A stretch of DNA of 64,000 nt from Erythrobacter sp. YT30 (GTDB lineage: Bacteria > Pseudomonadota > Alphaproteobacteria > Sphingomonadales > Sphingomonadaceae). This document shows, piece after piece, positions 17,447-24,867 of this stretch. The DNA lies in NCBI RefSeq assembly GCF_001542875.1, contig NZ_LMAF01000002.1:1263501-1327500 (forward strand). Reading direction: 5' to 3'. Each line of letters starts with the position of its first letter. Within the stretch, counting starts at the first letter, position 1. The position numbers were made by a program, and so were the translations under genes. The notes below the pieces were generated by a model, which saw only the letters and a list, made by a program, of their open reading frames with translations, did not search any database and was not told the origin of the DNA.

Positions 17447-18244
17447 ATGAACACGCTCGAATTCGGTTTTGGAGCGCTCGATCGCCAGCTTTGGGAATTG
17501 CTGCTGCTATCGGTCCGCTGCGGCGTTGCGATTTTGGCTGCCCCCATGATTGGCGGACTAACTGTGCCCGTACAGGCGCGCGCGTTCTTGGGCTTTGCGT
17601 TCGGTGTATTTGTCGCGGTGTGGATGCCGCTTCCCCCGCTGCCCGACATGATGAGCTTTGCGGCCATCCTCGCGGTGCTTCAGGAAGTCATAATCGGGGC
17701 TGCGATGGGATTTGTCTTGCAAGTCGCCTTTGCCGTTCCGCTGATTGCTGCAGAGCAGATTTCGGGGTCAATGGGGCTTGCGATTGCAACCTCAATCGAT
17801 CCATCGAGCGGCGCGCAATCAGGAGCTTTGGGGACGTATTTCGGTCTTGTACTCACATTGCTGTTTTTCGCGATTGGCGGGCATTTGCTGTGGTTTGAGC
17901 TTCTGATCGAAAGTTATCGGATCCTGCCCGTTGGCTCGTTTGCCTTTGGCGAAGTTCGCGCGCGCGGCATTGTTGATTTCATGGGATACGGCTTTGCTCT
18001 CGCGGCAGCGATTGGCTTTCCCGTGGTGCTCGTCTTGATGGTCACACAGCTTGTGACCGGCATGATTTCGCGATCAGCCCCCGCGCTCAATCTCTTCGCG
18101 CTCGGTCTTCCCGCAGGCGTTCTTGCCGGGATTGCAGCGCTGATCATCGCCATGCCGATATTGATTGAGCAGTTTGTTCGCCTGCTTGAAGTTGCAGTGC
18201 GGCAAACAGAGCTGCTCATCCTGCCCGGAGGCGCACCGGTATGA
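17447..18244 (+). CDS. fliR: Flagellar export gate protein FliR
   Basis: 265 residues with about six hydrophobic segments. FliR is the single-copy component of the export gate. Family signatures are visible: LLLSVRCGVAILAAPMIGGLTVPVQARAFLGFAF at the N-terminus, EVIIGAAMGFVLQVAFAVPLIAAEQISGSMGLAIATSIDPSSG in the middle, and RSAPALNLFALGLPAGVLAGI. The stop overlaps the flhB ATG (ATGA). Confidence 0.96.
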   Translation: MNTLEFGFGALDRQLWELLLLSVRCGVAILAAPMIGGLTVPVQARAFLGFAFGVFVAVWMPLPPLPDMMSFAAILAVLQEVIIGAAMGFVLQVAFAVPLIAAEQISGSMGLAIATSIDPSSGAQSGALGTYFGLVLTLLFFAIGGHLLWFELLIESYRILPVGSFAFGEVRARGIVDFMGYGFALAAAIGFPVVLVLMVTQLVTGMISRSAPALNLFALGLPAGVLAGIAALIIAMPILIEQFVRLLEVAVRQTELLILPGGAPV

Positions 18245-19392
18245 GCGAGGAAAGCGCCGGCGAAAAGACGTTAGAGCCTACCGAGAAGAAGAAACGAGAG
18301 GCGGCGGAAAAAGGCAATGTGCTGCGATCGCGCGAAGTCGCTAGCGCGGCGGCGGTCGGAACCGGCATATTCGTTCTGGGCCAAGTGTCGGGCTGGGTAT
18401 TTGACGGAATGGATCAGGTCGCAAAGGCGAGTTTTCGCTTTGACCGCGCGTCGCTTGAAGCATTGGAGCCGGGGCGCCTGTTCAAGCTCGCCGGATCACT
18501 GTTACTCCCACCATTGCTCGTAATAGGCGCGTGCGTGATGGTGATGACATTGGCGGCGCAATTGCTGCTTGGCGGCGAGGGGCGCTTTGTCATTAAAAAC
18601 CTTGAGCCCAAAGGAACACGCATCAATCCGCTATCGGGCATGAAGCGCATTCTTGGCATTCAGGGGCTTATCGAGCTTGGCAAAAGCATCCTGAAGCTGG
18701 TGCTGATGGGCTTGCTTGCGGCCTATTGGGCCTATCACAATCTGCCGGTTATTCTAGGCCTCGGGCGCGGATCGCTGGAGGTACAGATCGCCTTTGCCCT
18801 GCAAGCATTGGTAACGCTTATCGGGCTTCTTGTGATTGGCCTCATCATCATCGCGATGGTCGATTTCCCACTTCAGCAATTCCAGCGCAACAAGAAGCTC
18901 AAAATGAGCCATCAGGATATGAAGGATGAGACAAAGCAGGCCGAAGGGTCTGGCGAAATGAAATCTGCCCGCCGTCAGCGTCAGCGCGATCTCGCAAGGG
19001 GCGGGGTGGCATCGGCGATGAAGGATGCGCAGTTCGTGGTGGTAAACCCGCTGCATTTCGCAGTGGCGCTCACCTATGATCCTCAGCTTGCACCAGCGCC
19101 CGTCGTGCTCGCCAAGGGAAGGGGCGAAACCGCGCTCGCGATGCGTGAAATTGCCGCAGAAGAAGGCCTTCCCGTGCTCGAATATCCCGGTCTTGCCCGC
19201 GCCCTTTATTTCACAACGCAGGCCAATCAGATGGTGCGTGAGGAATTGTACATAGCCATCGCTTCTCTGGTTGCTTTTGTCCTGTCGTTAAAGCGGGGAG
19301 CGCGGCCCAAGCTGCCCGATATCGAAGTACCGCAAGAATTGCGTTTCGATGGCGATGGGCGGCCCGAAAATGTCTCGCCCAAACAGGCTTAA
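18241..19392 (+). CDS. flhB: Flagellar export switch protein FlhB with variant cleavage motif
   Basis: 383 residues. FlhB controls the change from rod/hook to filament export after cutting itself between Asn and Pro. The N-terminal EKTLEPTEKKKREAAEKGNV block and four membrane helices are normal. The cytoplasmic domain carries FVVVNPLHFAVALTYD with Asn269-Pro270, but Leu271 replaces the usual Thr of NPTH. The catalytic Asn and Pro remain, so cleavage may still occur. The standard downstream block (VVLAKGRGETALAMREIAAEEGLPVLEYPGLARALY) is intact. It overlaps fliR and precedes fliD by 31 bp. Confidence 0.95.
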   Translation: MSEESAGEKTLEPTEKKKREAAEKGNVLRSREVASAAAVGTGIFVLGQVSGWVFDGMDQVAKASFRFDRASLEALEPGRLFKLAGSLLLPPLLVIGACVMVMTLAAQLLLGGEGRFVIKNLEPKGTRINPLSGMKRILGIQGLIELGKSILKLVLMGLLAAYWAYHNLPVILGLGRGSLEVQIAFALQALVTLIGLLVIGLIIIAMVDFPLQQFQRNKKLKMSHQDMKDETKQAEGSGEMKSARRQRQRDLARGGVASAMKDAQFVVVNPLHFAVALTYDPQLAPAPVVLAKGRGETALAMREIAAEEGLPVLEYPGLARALYFTTQANQMVREELYIAIASLVAFVLSLKRGARPKLPDIEVPQELRFDGDGRPENVSPKQA

Positions 19393-19423
19393 ACGCCGCC
19401 CTGAAAGGCCGTTCTTATAGGCT

Positions 19424-20866
19424 ATGGAAAACCCCGGCTCATCAATCATCTCAGCCCTTGGTGCAGGCAGCGGCATCAACTTTGTGCAATTGGCGAATGA
19501 TATCGCCGAGGCGACCTACGCATCGCAGCGGCTCAACATTTCCAATCGCACCGAGACACTCGAAGCGCGCATTTCCGCAGCAGCCAATCTACGCAACGTG
19601 CTGACCGAACTTTCCTCTGCTCTGGGCGATCGCATTCGCAATGGCGATCTGTCGCGGCAGGGCAATGTGGCTGACCCTAGCGTCGCGAGCGTATCGTTCC
19701 CGCAAGGCTCTACGCCAACGGGCACCTATTCGCTTGAGGTGAGCCAATTGGCCGACAGCCAGACCTTGGTCTCGCAAAGCTACACCGATCCAAGCGACCC
19801 GGTTGGCGAAGGGACGCTGACGATCCGGTTTGGCACGGTCGCGGGTGCAAACTTCACCGAGGATACAAACCAAACCCCGCTCGAAATCTCGGTCGAGGCA
19901 TCCGACACGCTGGAAACGCTTGCTGCGAAGATCACCAGCCAGAGCAATGACGCTCTCACCGCCTATGTCGCGCAGGGGACCGATGGCGCTCAATTGGTGA
20001 TCAAGGGGCAGGACGGGGCGGTCAACGGCTTCACGTTGGAGGGCACCAACAACGCAATCCTGCCAATTGGCGGCGGGGGGCAGGGCGATCTGACTTACCT
20101 CAATTGGGATCCTTCAACCGATGCGGGTGAGCTGCGCGCGACGGCGCAAGATGCGATCTATGAATTCGACACGGTCGAATATCGCAGCACCAGCAACACT
20201 GTGACGGGTCTGCCCGAAGGGATCACACTGGAGCTCACAGGCACCAATATCGGCGCGCCGACGACGATCAGCTTCGACACGGATAACTCCGCCATCTCCA
20301 ATGTCGTGACCGATCTGGTCGCCGCGCTGAATGACGTGGCGGCGATTGTTGCGCAGGATGGCGCAGCTTTGGGCGGGACGTTGGGCAATGACCCGGGTGC
20401 GCGGGCGCTAAAGCGTGATCTCGCCAATCTGACGCGTGAGATCGTTATGCCGAATGCCGATCCCGGCGAACCGCGAACTCTGGCGGACCTCGGCGTTGAG
20501 ATCACGGCAGAGGGCACTTTTGAACTCGATACTGAACGCCTCAACCAAACATTGACTGACAATCCAGCCGCCACCGCCGCCATGTTCACATCAGGCGTAT
20601 TCGGCGTGTTCGCAACGATCGACAATCTCGCCCGCGATAACACCGCGCGCAACAATCCGGGTTCACTCGGCGGGTCGCTAGAACGGTATGAGGACCTCAT
20701 TGAAAACAATGAAGATCGGCTGGAGCGCATCGCCCAGCAGCAGGAGAACCTGCGCGAAAGGCTTGTGCGCGATCTGGTGGCTGCTGAAACGCGAATTTCC
20801 AGCTCGCAATCCACCTTGAGCTTCCTTCAGCAGCAGTTTGATCTGCTGAGCAACTCGCAGAGATGA
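19424..20866 (+). CDS. fliD: Flagellar filament capping protein FliD
   Basis: 480 residues. FliD forms the cap under which flagellin folds at the filament tip. The N-terminal FliD domain (SSIISALGAGSGINFVQLANDIAEATYASQ, then FPQGSTPTGTYSLEVSQLADSQTLVS) and the C-terminal domain (ANLTREIVMPNADPGEPRTLADLGVEITAEGTFELD) are clear. A coiled-coil ends the protein (ENNEDRLERIAQQQENLRERLVRDL, FLQQQFDLL). fliS follows after 3 bp. Confidence 0.95.
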   Translation: MENPGSSIISALGAGSGINFVQLANDIAEATYASQRLNISNRTETLEARISAAANLRNVLTELSSALGDRIRNGDLSRQGNVADPSVASVSFPQGSTPTGTYSLEVSQLADSQTLVSQSYTDPSDPVGEGTLTIRFGTVAGANFTEDTNQTPLEISVEASDTLETLAAKITSQSNDALTAYVAQGTDGAQLVIKGQDGAVNGFTLEGTNNAILPIGGGGQGDLTYLNWDPSTDAGELRATAQDAIYEFDTVEYRSTSNTVTGLPEGITLELTGTNIGAPTTISFDTDNSAISNVVTDLVAALNDVAAIVAQDGAALGGTLGNDPGARALKRDLANLTREIVMPNADPGEPRTLADLGVEITAEGTFELDTERLNQTLTDNPAATAAMFTSGVFGVFATIDNLARDNTARNNPGSLGGSLERYEDLIENNEDRLERIAQQQENLRERLVRDLVAAETRISSSQSTLSFLQQQFDLLSNSQR

Positions 20867-20869
20867 TCC

Positions 20870-21247
20870 ATGCAAGCGCTCGCGCAAAGCCCCGCTGCGG
20901 TTTACCGCAAGATCGATCTTGATGCCCGGATTGAGGCCTCGCAGGCGAGCGATCTGACGCGGATATGCCTTGAAGAAGCCATCGTCGCGCTGGGTCAGGC
21001 CATCGTGCGGATGGAACAAGAACCCGCAGCCATCCCGCGCGATGCATTGTCCCGCGCGCATGGCATTGCCTTGTGGCTCATGCGTACCATCGCGCCAGAC
21101 AATCCGCTTCGCGGCGAGCTAACTCAGTTCTATGGCGGGCTGGAAAAGACCCTTCGCAGCAATCTTGTCCAACCTCGCCTGGATGAACTGAGGCAGGTGC
21201 AAACGGACTATCAGGACTTGCTTACCGCAGCGCTTGCAGCGGATTAG
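20870..21247 (+). CDS. fliS: Flagellin export chaperone FliS
   Basis: 125 residues, the usual size. FliS binds the C-terminus of flagellin in the cytoplasm and prevents early polymerisation. The family pattern is visible: AVYRKIDLDARIEASQASDLTRICLEEAIVALGQA near the N-terminus and ALSRAHGIALWLMRTI in the middle. It ends the plus-strand flagellar operon; its stop overlaps the convergent hydrolase stop by 4 bp (TTAG), so no terminator lies between the two genes. Confidence 0.92.
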   Translation: MQALAQSPAAVYRKIDLDARIEASQASDLTRICLEEAIVALGQAIVRMEQEPAAIPRDALSRAHGIALWLMRTIAPDNPLRGELTQFYGGLEKTLRSNLVQPRLDELRQVQTDYQDLLTAALAAD

Positions 21248-22122
21248 GCGATAGCCTTGGCGATGATGTTCGCTGCATCTGCCGGGTCTTCAAAAGGGTG
21301 GAAATGGGTGCGATCGGACCGGTCAAGATCGGTCGCATTGGGCATTGAGGCGGCAAGGCCGGGCCAAGTGGGTGAGCCCTTGAAATCCATCATATTGAGC
21401 CGCTTTGCGCGCACCACGAGTGTTGGAGTTTGCAGCGTTTTCGCGGCATCAAGGATGCCCCTGTTCGTGCGGCTGCTTTCGTAAACGCTGGCCTCCATTT
21501 CCGGAGCGCATGCAAGCTCGAACCCGTCTCCGTTTTCTGCTGGCAAAAGACCGTGGCGGCAATAATCTTCGAACACCCGCGGCGCGAAGATGTTGTACGG
21601 GTCGCGATCCTTGAACCGCTCAATCATCGCTTCGGGTGATGCGAAATCGCGCTTACGCTTTGCCGTGGGATGCGGGTTATCTGGCGTGAAGATGGTTTCC
21701 TCAGACGCGTAGTATTCAGGTTCGAGGATAACCGGATCGAACAGCACAAGCTGGCGGAAAGCCTGCGGCATCTCGCTTGCCGTATGCAGCAGCACATGCG
21801 CGCCCATTGAATGGCCTATGCCGACTGCATCTTTGAGCTGCAGATGCTCTGCCAAGGCCAACATGTCATCGATCAACACTCGCCAATGGGTGATCGGCTC
21901 CCCCGTGCTGCGACCATGCCCGCGCTGATCGACCGAGATCACGCGATGCTGCGGGAAATGCTCGATAATCGCGTCGTAGGCGCGTGCGTGAAATCCCGTC
22001 GCATGCGCGAACAGGAGGACGGGCTTACCGGCCGAGGGGCTGGCAGGCTCCCAATCGAAATAGGAAAGCTCAATCCCGTTAGCAGGCAAAACGCGCGCAT
22101 GCGGCGCGGGCCTATCCGGCAT
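21244..22122 (-). CDS. Alpha/beta-fold hydrolase
   Basis: 292 residues with a standard alpha/beta hydrolase layout. Visible are the oxyanion-side LLFAHATGFHARAYDAI block, the strand RVISVDQRGHGRS, the nucleophile elbow GIGHSMGAH (Ser about 107), and a C-terminal His in DRTHFHPFEDP. An acid residue is expected before it. The substrate cannot be inferred. The start overlaps the nhaA end by 11 bp, so it is cotranscribed with the antiporter. Confidence 0.88.
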   Translation of the reverse strand: MPDRPAPHARVLPANGIELSYFDWEPASPSAGKPVLLFAHATGFHARAYDAIIEHFPQHRVISVDQRGHGRSTGEPITHWRVLIDDMLALAEHLQLKDAVGIGHSMGAHVLLHTASEMPQAFRQLVLFDPVILEPEYYASEETIFTPDNPHPTAKRKRDFASPEAMIERFKDRDPYNIFAPRVFEDYCRHGLLPAENGDGFELACAPEMEASVYESSRTNRGILDAAKTLQTPTLVVRAKRLNMMDFKGSPTWPGLAASMPNATDLDRSDRTHFHPFEDPADAANIIAKAIA

Positions 22123-23323
22123 TGGCGGTCGCCCCTTCGGCTGCCGGTTCTGCTTCGTCTCCTGGCAAAGCAGCCTTCAGCAGGAAGAACCCGGCAAAGG
22201 CTGCGACCAGTGATCCGGCGAGAACGCCGACTTTGACCGCGTCTACGAGCGCCGGATCGGTGAACGCGAGATTGCCGATAAACAGGCTCATCGTGAAGCC
22301 AATCGCGGCCAGTAGCGACAAACCGTGAATTTTACGCCAACCGACAGTTTCCGGCAATTTCGCAAGGCCGAGCTTCACCGCGACGAATGCAAAACCGACA
22401 ATGCCGATTTGCTTGCCGATCAGCAAGCCAAGCGCAATGCCCAAGGGCAGCGGTTGCAGGAGGTCAGCAGGCGACAATCCGATCAATGTAACGCCAGCAT
22501 TGGCAAATCCGAAAATCGGGATGATCACGAAGGCGACCCATTTGTGCAGGCCGTGCTCCATGTGCTCGAGCAGGCGCACATCACCCTTCGCCGTCATCGG
22601 CACCATCATCGCCGCCGTCACACCTGCAAGCGTCGCGTGTACGCCTGATTTGAGGACGAACACCCACATGATCACTGTCAGCAGGACATAGGGAATGGAG
22701 GATGCTACCTTGGCCCGGCCAATTGCGAACAGCAACGCCAGCATGACGGCGCCACCGATCAGCATATCGGTCTTGATCTCGCCCGAATAAAAGAGCGCGA
22801 TCACCGTGATGGCGCCGATGTCGTCAATCACGGCAATCGCGAGCAACAGGGCTTTCAATGCGACCGGAACGCGCGGACCCAAAAGCGACAGAATACCAAG
22901 CGCAAAAGCGATGTCGGTTGCCGCTGGAATGGCCCATCCGCTGATCGTTTCGGGTGAGTTTATGTTGAAGCCGACGAAAATGAGCGCTGGGATGGCCATG
23001 CCGCCGACTGCTGCGGCAAGCGGAAGCGAGGCTTTGTCCATGCTGGACAATTGCCCCTCGATTATCTCGCGCTTCACTTCCAGGCCAATAAGGAAGAAGA
23101 AGATCGCCATCAGGCCATCGTTGATCCAGAGGATCAGGCCCTTATTAATTTCAAAATCGCCGAAGGAGACATTCAGTTTCGTCTCCAGAGTGCCGAAATA
23201 GTAGGGTGCAAGCGGGCTGTTCGCGATAACCAGCGCGAGCGCTGCGGCAACGATCAGCATGATGCCGCCGGCGCTTTCCTGCTTCAAAAAATCCTTGAGC
23301 GCGGCCGTTACGCGATCAATCAT
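22112..23323 (-). CDS. nhaA: Na+/H+ antiporter NhaA
   Basis: 403 residues and about 12 membrane segments, matching NhaA. It exchanges internal sodium for external protons and supports pH and salt homeostasis, fitting a marine or salt-exposed organism. Family landmarks are INKGLILWINDGLMAIFFFLIGLEVKREI near the N-terminus, AIPAATDIAFALGILSLLG with the two ion-binding aspartates in the AIAVIDDIGAI segment (conserved Asp pair), and LLIGKQIGIVGFAFVAVKLGLAKLP. The ATG has a GGAT-type site upstream. Confidence 0.96.
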   Translation of the reverse strand: MIDRVTAALKDFLKQESAGGIMLIVAAALALVIANSPLAPYYFGTLETKLNVSFGDFEINKGLILWINDGLMAIFFFLIGLEVKREIIEGQLSSMDKASLPLAAAVGGMAIPALIFVGFNINSPETISGWAIPAATDIAFALGILSLLGPRVPVALKALLLAIAVIDDIGAITVIALFYSGEIKTDMLIGGAVMLALLFAIGRAKVASSIPYVLLTVIMWVFVLKSGVHATLAGVTAAMMVPMTAKGDVRLLEHMEHGLHKWVAFVIIPIFGFANAGVTLIGLSPADLLQPLPLGIALGLLIGKQIGIVGFAFVAVKLGLAKLPETVGWRKIHGLSLLAAIGFTMSLFIGNLAFTDPALVDAVKVGVLAGSLVAAFAGFFLLKAALPGDEAEPAAEGATANAG

Positions 23324-23552
23324 GATGGTGATATCCTTTACCCTACCGTCGATAGTTGCAGTGATGGAACGTGCAAAGAGTGCAAGAGTGCCCGAGAATC
23401 GTACCTAAGCGCTGGAATTGTGGCGAGTATGCCCCCATTTGGCAGGTTTGTCGGGGCTGGATGGTTTGATTGACATTCAGCCGCGCATCGGGAAACGCGT
23501 TGTCCAGTCGTTTTTCAATTCCTCTCATCACCCCATTTTGTCGGAGATCCTT

Positions 23553-24080
23553 TTGCCTGATGCTGCCTCACACGACCTGGCCTTGCCGGTTGAACAGGGC
23601 GCGTTCCGTTCGCTGATGGGGCAGTTCGCAACCGGCGTGTGCGTGGTTGCGACTGAGGGGGATGGTGGAAAGCCGATGGGCATCACGATCAATTCGTTCG
23701 TGTCTGTTTCTTTGGAGCCGATGCTTGTGTGCTGGAGCCTCCACAATTCGGCCAGCCTGTTTGATGTTTGGAGCAAAGCGCGATCTTATTCGATCAGCAT
23801 TCTTGCCGAAGATCAGCAGGCCATCGCGGCCCGCTATGCGACGCGCGAGATAAAGGGTGAGAGCGACGGAGACTTTGCGCTGGGCGAAAGTGGAATGCCG
23901 CATATCGCGGATGCACTAGGCTATCTGGAATGCCGCCCGTGGAAACTGGTTGAAGCGGGCGATCACACAATGATCCTTGGCGAAGTGACGGGCCTTTATC
24001 GTCACGAATTTCCCGGCGGAGTGGCAGGACGACCCTTGCTATTTTTCGGCAGTGCTTTTCGCGAGATTGGCGACGTTTAG
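23553..24080 (+). CDS. Flavin reductase family protein (FMN-binding split barrel)
   Basis: 175 residues from a TTG codon with a CGGAG site 8-9 bp upstream; no ATG precedes the conserved fold, and the longer open frame from 23418 reads like non-coding sequence. The family motifs FRSLMGQFATGVCVVAT, GITINSFVSVSLEPMLVCWSLHNSASLFD and YSISILAEDQQAIAARYA are those of the flavin reductase domain that supplies reduced FMN to two-component monooxygenases. The C-terminal HTMILGEVTGLYRHE, PLLFFGSAFR blocks also fit. No oxygenase partner is adjacent. Confidence 0.85.
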   Translation: MPDAASHDLALPVEQGAFRSLMGQFATGVCVVATEGDGGKPMGITINSFVSVSLEPMLVCWSLHNSASLFDVWSKARSYSISILAEDQQAIAARYATREIKGESDGDFALGESGMPHIADALGYLECRPWKLVEAGDHTMILGEVTGLYRHEFPGGVAGRPLLFFGSAFREIGDV

Positions 24081-24086
24081 GCCTGT

Positions 24087-24101
24087 TCCCAAAGTTTGGG
24101 A
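24087..24101. promoter_or_regulatory. Perfect 15-bp palindrome upstream of sigma-54 promoter
   Basis: TCCCAAA-G-TTTGGGA, two perfect 7-bp arms around one base. It ends 84 bp before the sigma-54 promoter at 24186, a usual distance for an enhancer-binding protein site. It lies 6 bp after the flavin reductase stop but has no loop and no T-run suited to a terminator. A regulator site is inferred. Confidence 0.45.
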
Positions 24102-24185
24102 TATTTTACCAATCTTGCGCAATGATGAATGAGAAGGCGATCAAGCCCTCATAAAAAATCCTACAATTTCAATATTATGGGATTT

Positions 24186-24201
24186 TGGCACGGCTTCTGC
24201 A
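24186..24201 (+). promoter_or_regulatory. Sigma-54 (-24/-12) promoter
   Basis: TGGCACG-GCTT-CTGCA. GG and GC are separated by exactly 10 bp and 10 of the 11 fixed consensus positions match (CTGC for TTGC). It is oriented toward the 37-codon ORF at 24268. The expected start of transcription, about 12 bp after the GC, falls at the beginning of an inverted repeat (24212-24240). Confidence 0.8.
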
Positions 24202-24211
24202 TTGTTCTTAG

Positions 24212-24240
24212 CATCCCTAAGGGACCCGTTCCTTAGGATG
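24212..24240 (+). promoter_or_regulatory. Inverted repeat at the 5' end of the micro-ORF transcript
   Basis: CATCCCTAAGG and CCTTAGGATG pair over 10 bp with one bulged C, around an 8-nt loop. It begins where the sigma-54 promoter should start the mRNA, so the transcript would carry a 5'-terminal hairpin, which could protect it from decay or be bound by a protein. This role is inferred. Confidence 0.45.
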
Positions 24241-24267
24241 CACTAAACGAACAATGGAGCAGAAATC

Positions 24268-24381
24268 ATGTTTAACAACGACACCGCAAAGAACGTTTTC
24301 GCAGCAGTCTTTTCACTCAGCGTTTCGGCTGTTTTTCTCGCCACCGCTATCATTCCCGGCAGCCCTGGTTTGATGGCATAA
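24268..24381 (+). CDS. Unrecognised 37-residue membrane micro-protein under sigma-54 control
   Basis: ATG at 24268 with a GGAGC site 9 bp upstream, stop TAA at 24379. The product has a short polar N-terminus (MFNNDTAKN), one hydrophobic helix of about 20 residues (VFAAVFSLSVSAVFLATAII) and a short PGSPGLMA end. It is either a single-pass inner-membrane peptide or an uncleaved signal-like peptide. I do not recognise the family. The coding case rests on the well-placed sigma-54 promoter, ribosome-binding site and clean hydrophobic segment. Similar tiny membrane proteins are controlled by RpoN envelope-stress systems such as Psp, but no psp gene is nearby. Confidence 0.6.
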   Translation: MFNNDTAKNVFAAVFSLSVSAVFLATAIIPGSPGLMA

Positions 24382-24426
24382 CTGGTGGGGTCAAGATGGC
24401 TTCTTCGTCTCTGGCCTTATCTGGTC

Positions 24427-24867
24427 TCAGTCTGAAACGCCCGCAGTCTCTCCGGTTTTGATTTCCACTTCAGGTAAATCAAAAGCACCTGCAACACCGC
24501 GCGCCTTCAGCACTGATCGCACGATCTCGGTTGGCGTTGAAGGTTTTGGCAGGAAGACCGCTTCGGGAACAAGAGAGGTATGCGCCTGATTGGCATGGCC
24601 TGAATGGATCACCACTGGCACGCCCTGTCTGATCAATTGCTGAGCGAGGGGGAGCGAATCCCCGTCCATCAGCCGAATATCGAGAATGGCGGCATCAAAG
24701 CTCTTCTGATCGACCAGTTTTTGCGCATCGGCGAGCGATGCAGCCATTTCGACCTTTGCAGCGCCAGCATCACGCATGGTCGTTTCAAGATTGATGGCGA
24801 GCAAAAATTCATTCTCAACAATCAGAATAGCAAGGTCCTTTAGGGACGGCGTCATAGAGTTCCTCAT
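24427..24867 (-). CDS. Single-domain response regulator
   Basis: 146 residues consisting of one receiver domain. The acidic pocket is in ILIVENEFLL, the phospho-acceptor Asp is in DAAILDIRLMDGDSL (about residue 62), the Ser/Thr position is in VVIHSGHA and the conserved Lys in VFLPKPST. There is no output domain, so it works as a phosphate relay or protein-binding switch. Its ATG overlaps the stop of the hybrid kinase gene (ATGA), making the kinase its near-certain partner. It resembles the short regulators found next to HWE kinases. Confidence 0.9.
   Translation of the reverse strand: MRNSMTPSLKDLAILIVENEFLLAINLETTMRDAGAAKVEMAASLADAQKLVDQKSFDAAILDIRLMDGDSLPLAQQLIRQGVPVVIHSGHANQAHTSLVPEAVFLPKPSTPTEIVRSVLKARGVAGAFDLPEVEIKTGETAGVSD

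Noticed and set aside
23418..23552. Longer start for the flavin reductase
   Set aside because: The extra 45 residues read like non-coding sequence; the TTG at 23553 has a ribosome-binding site and begins just before the conserved fold.
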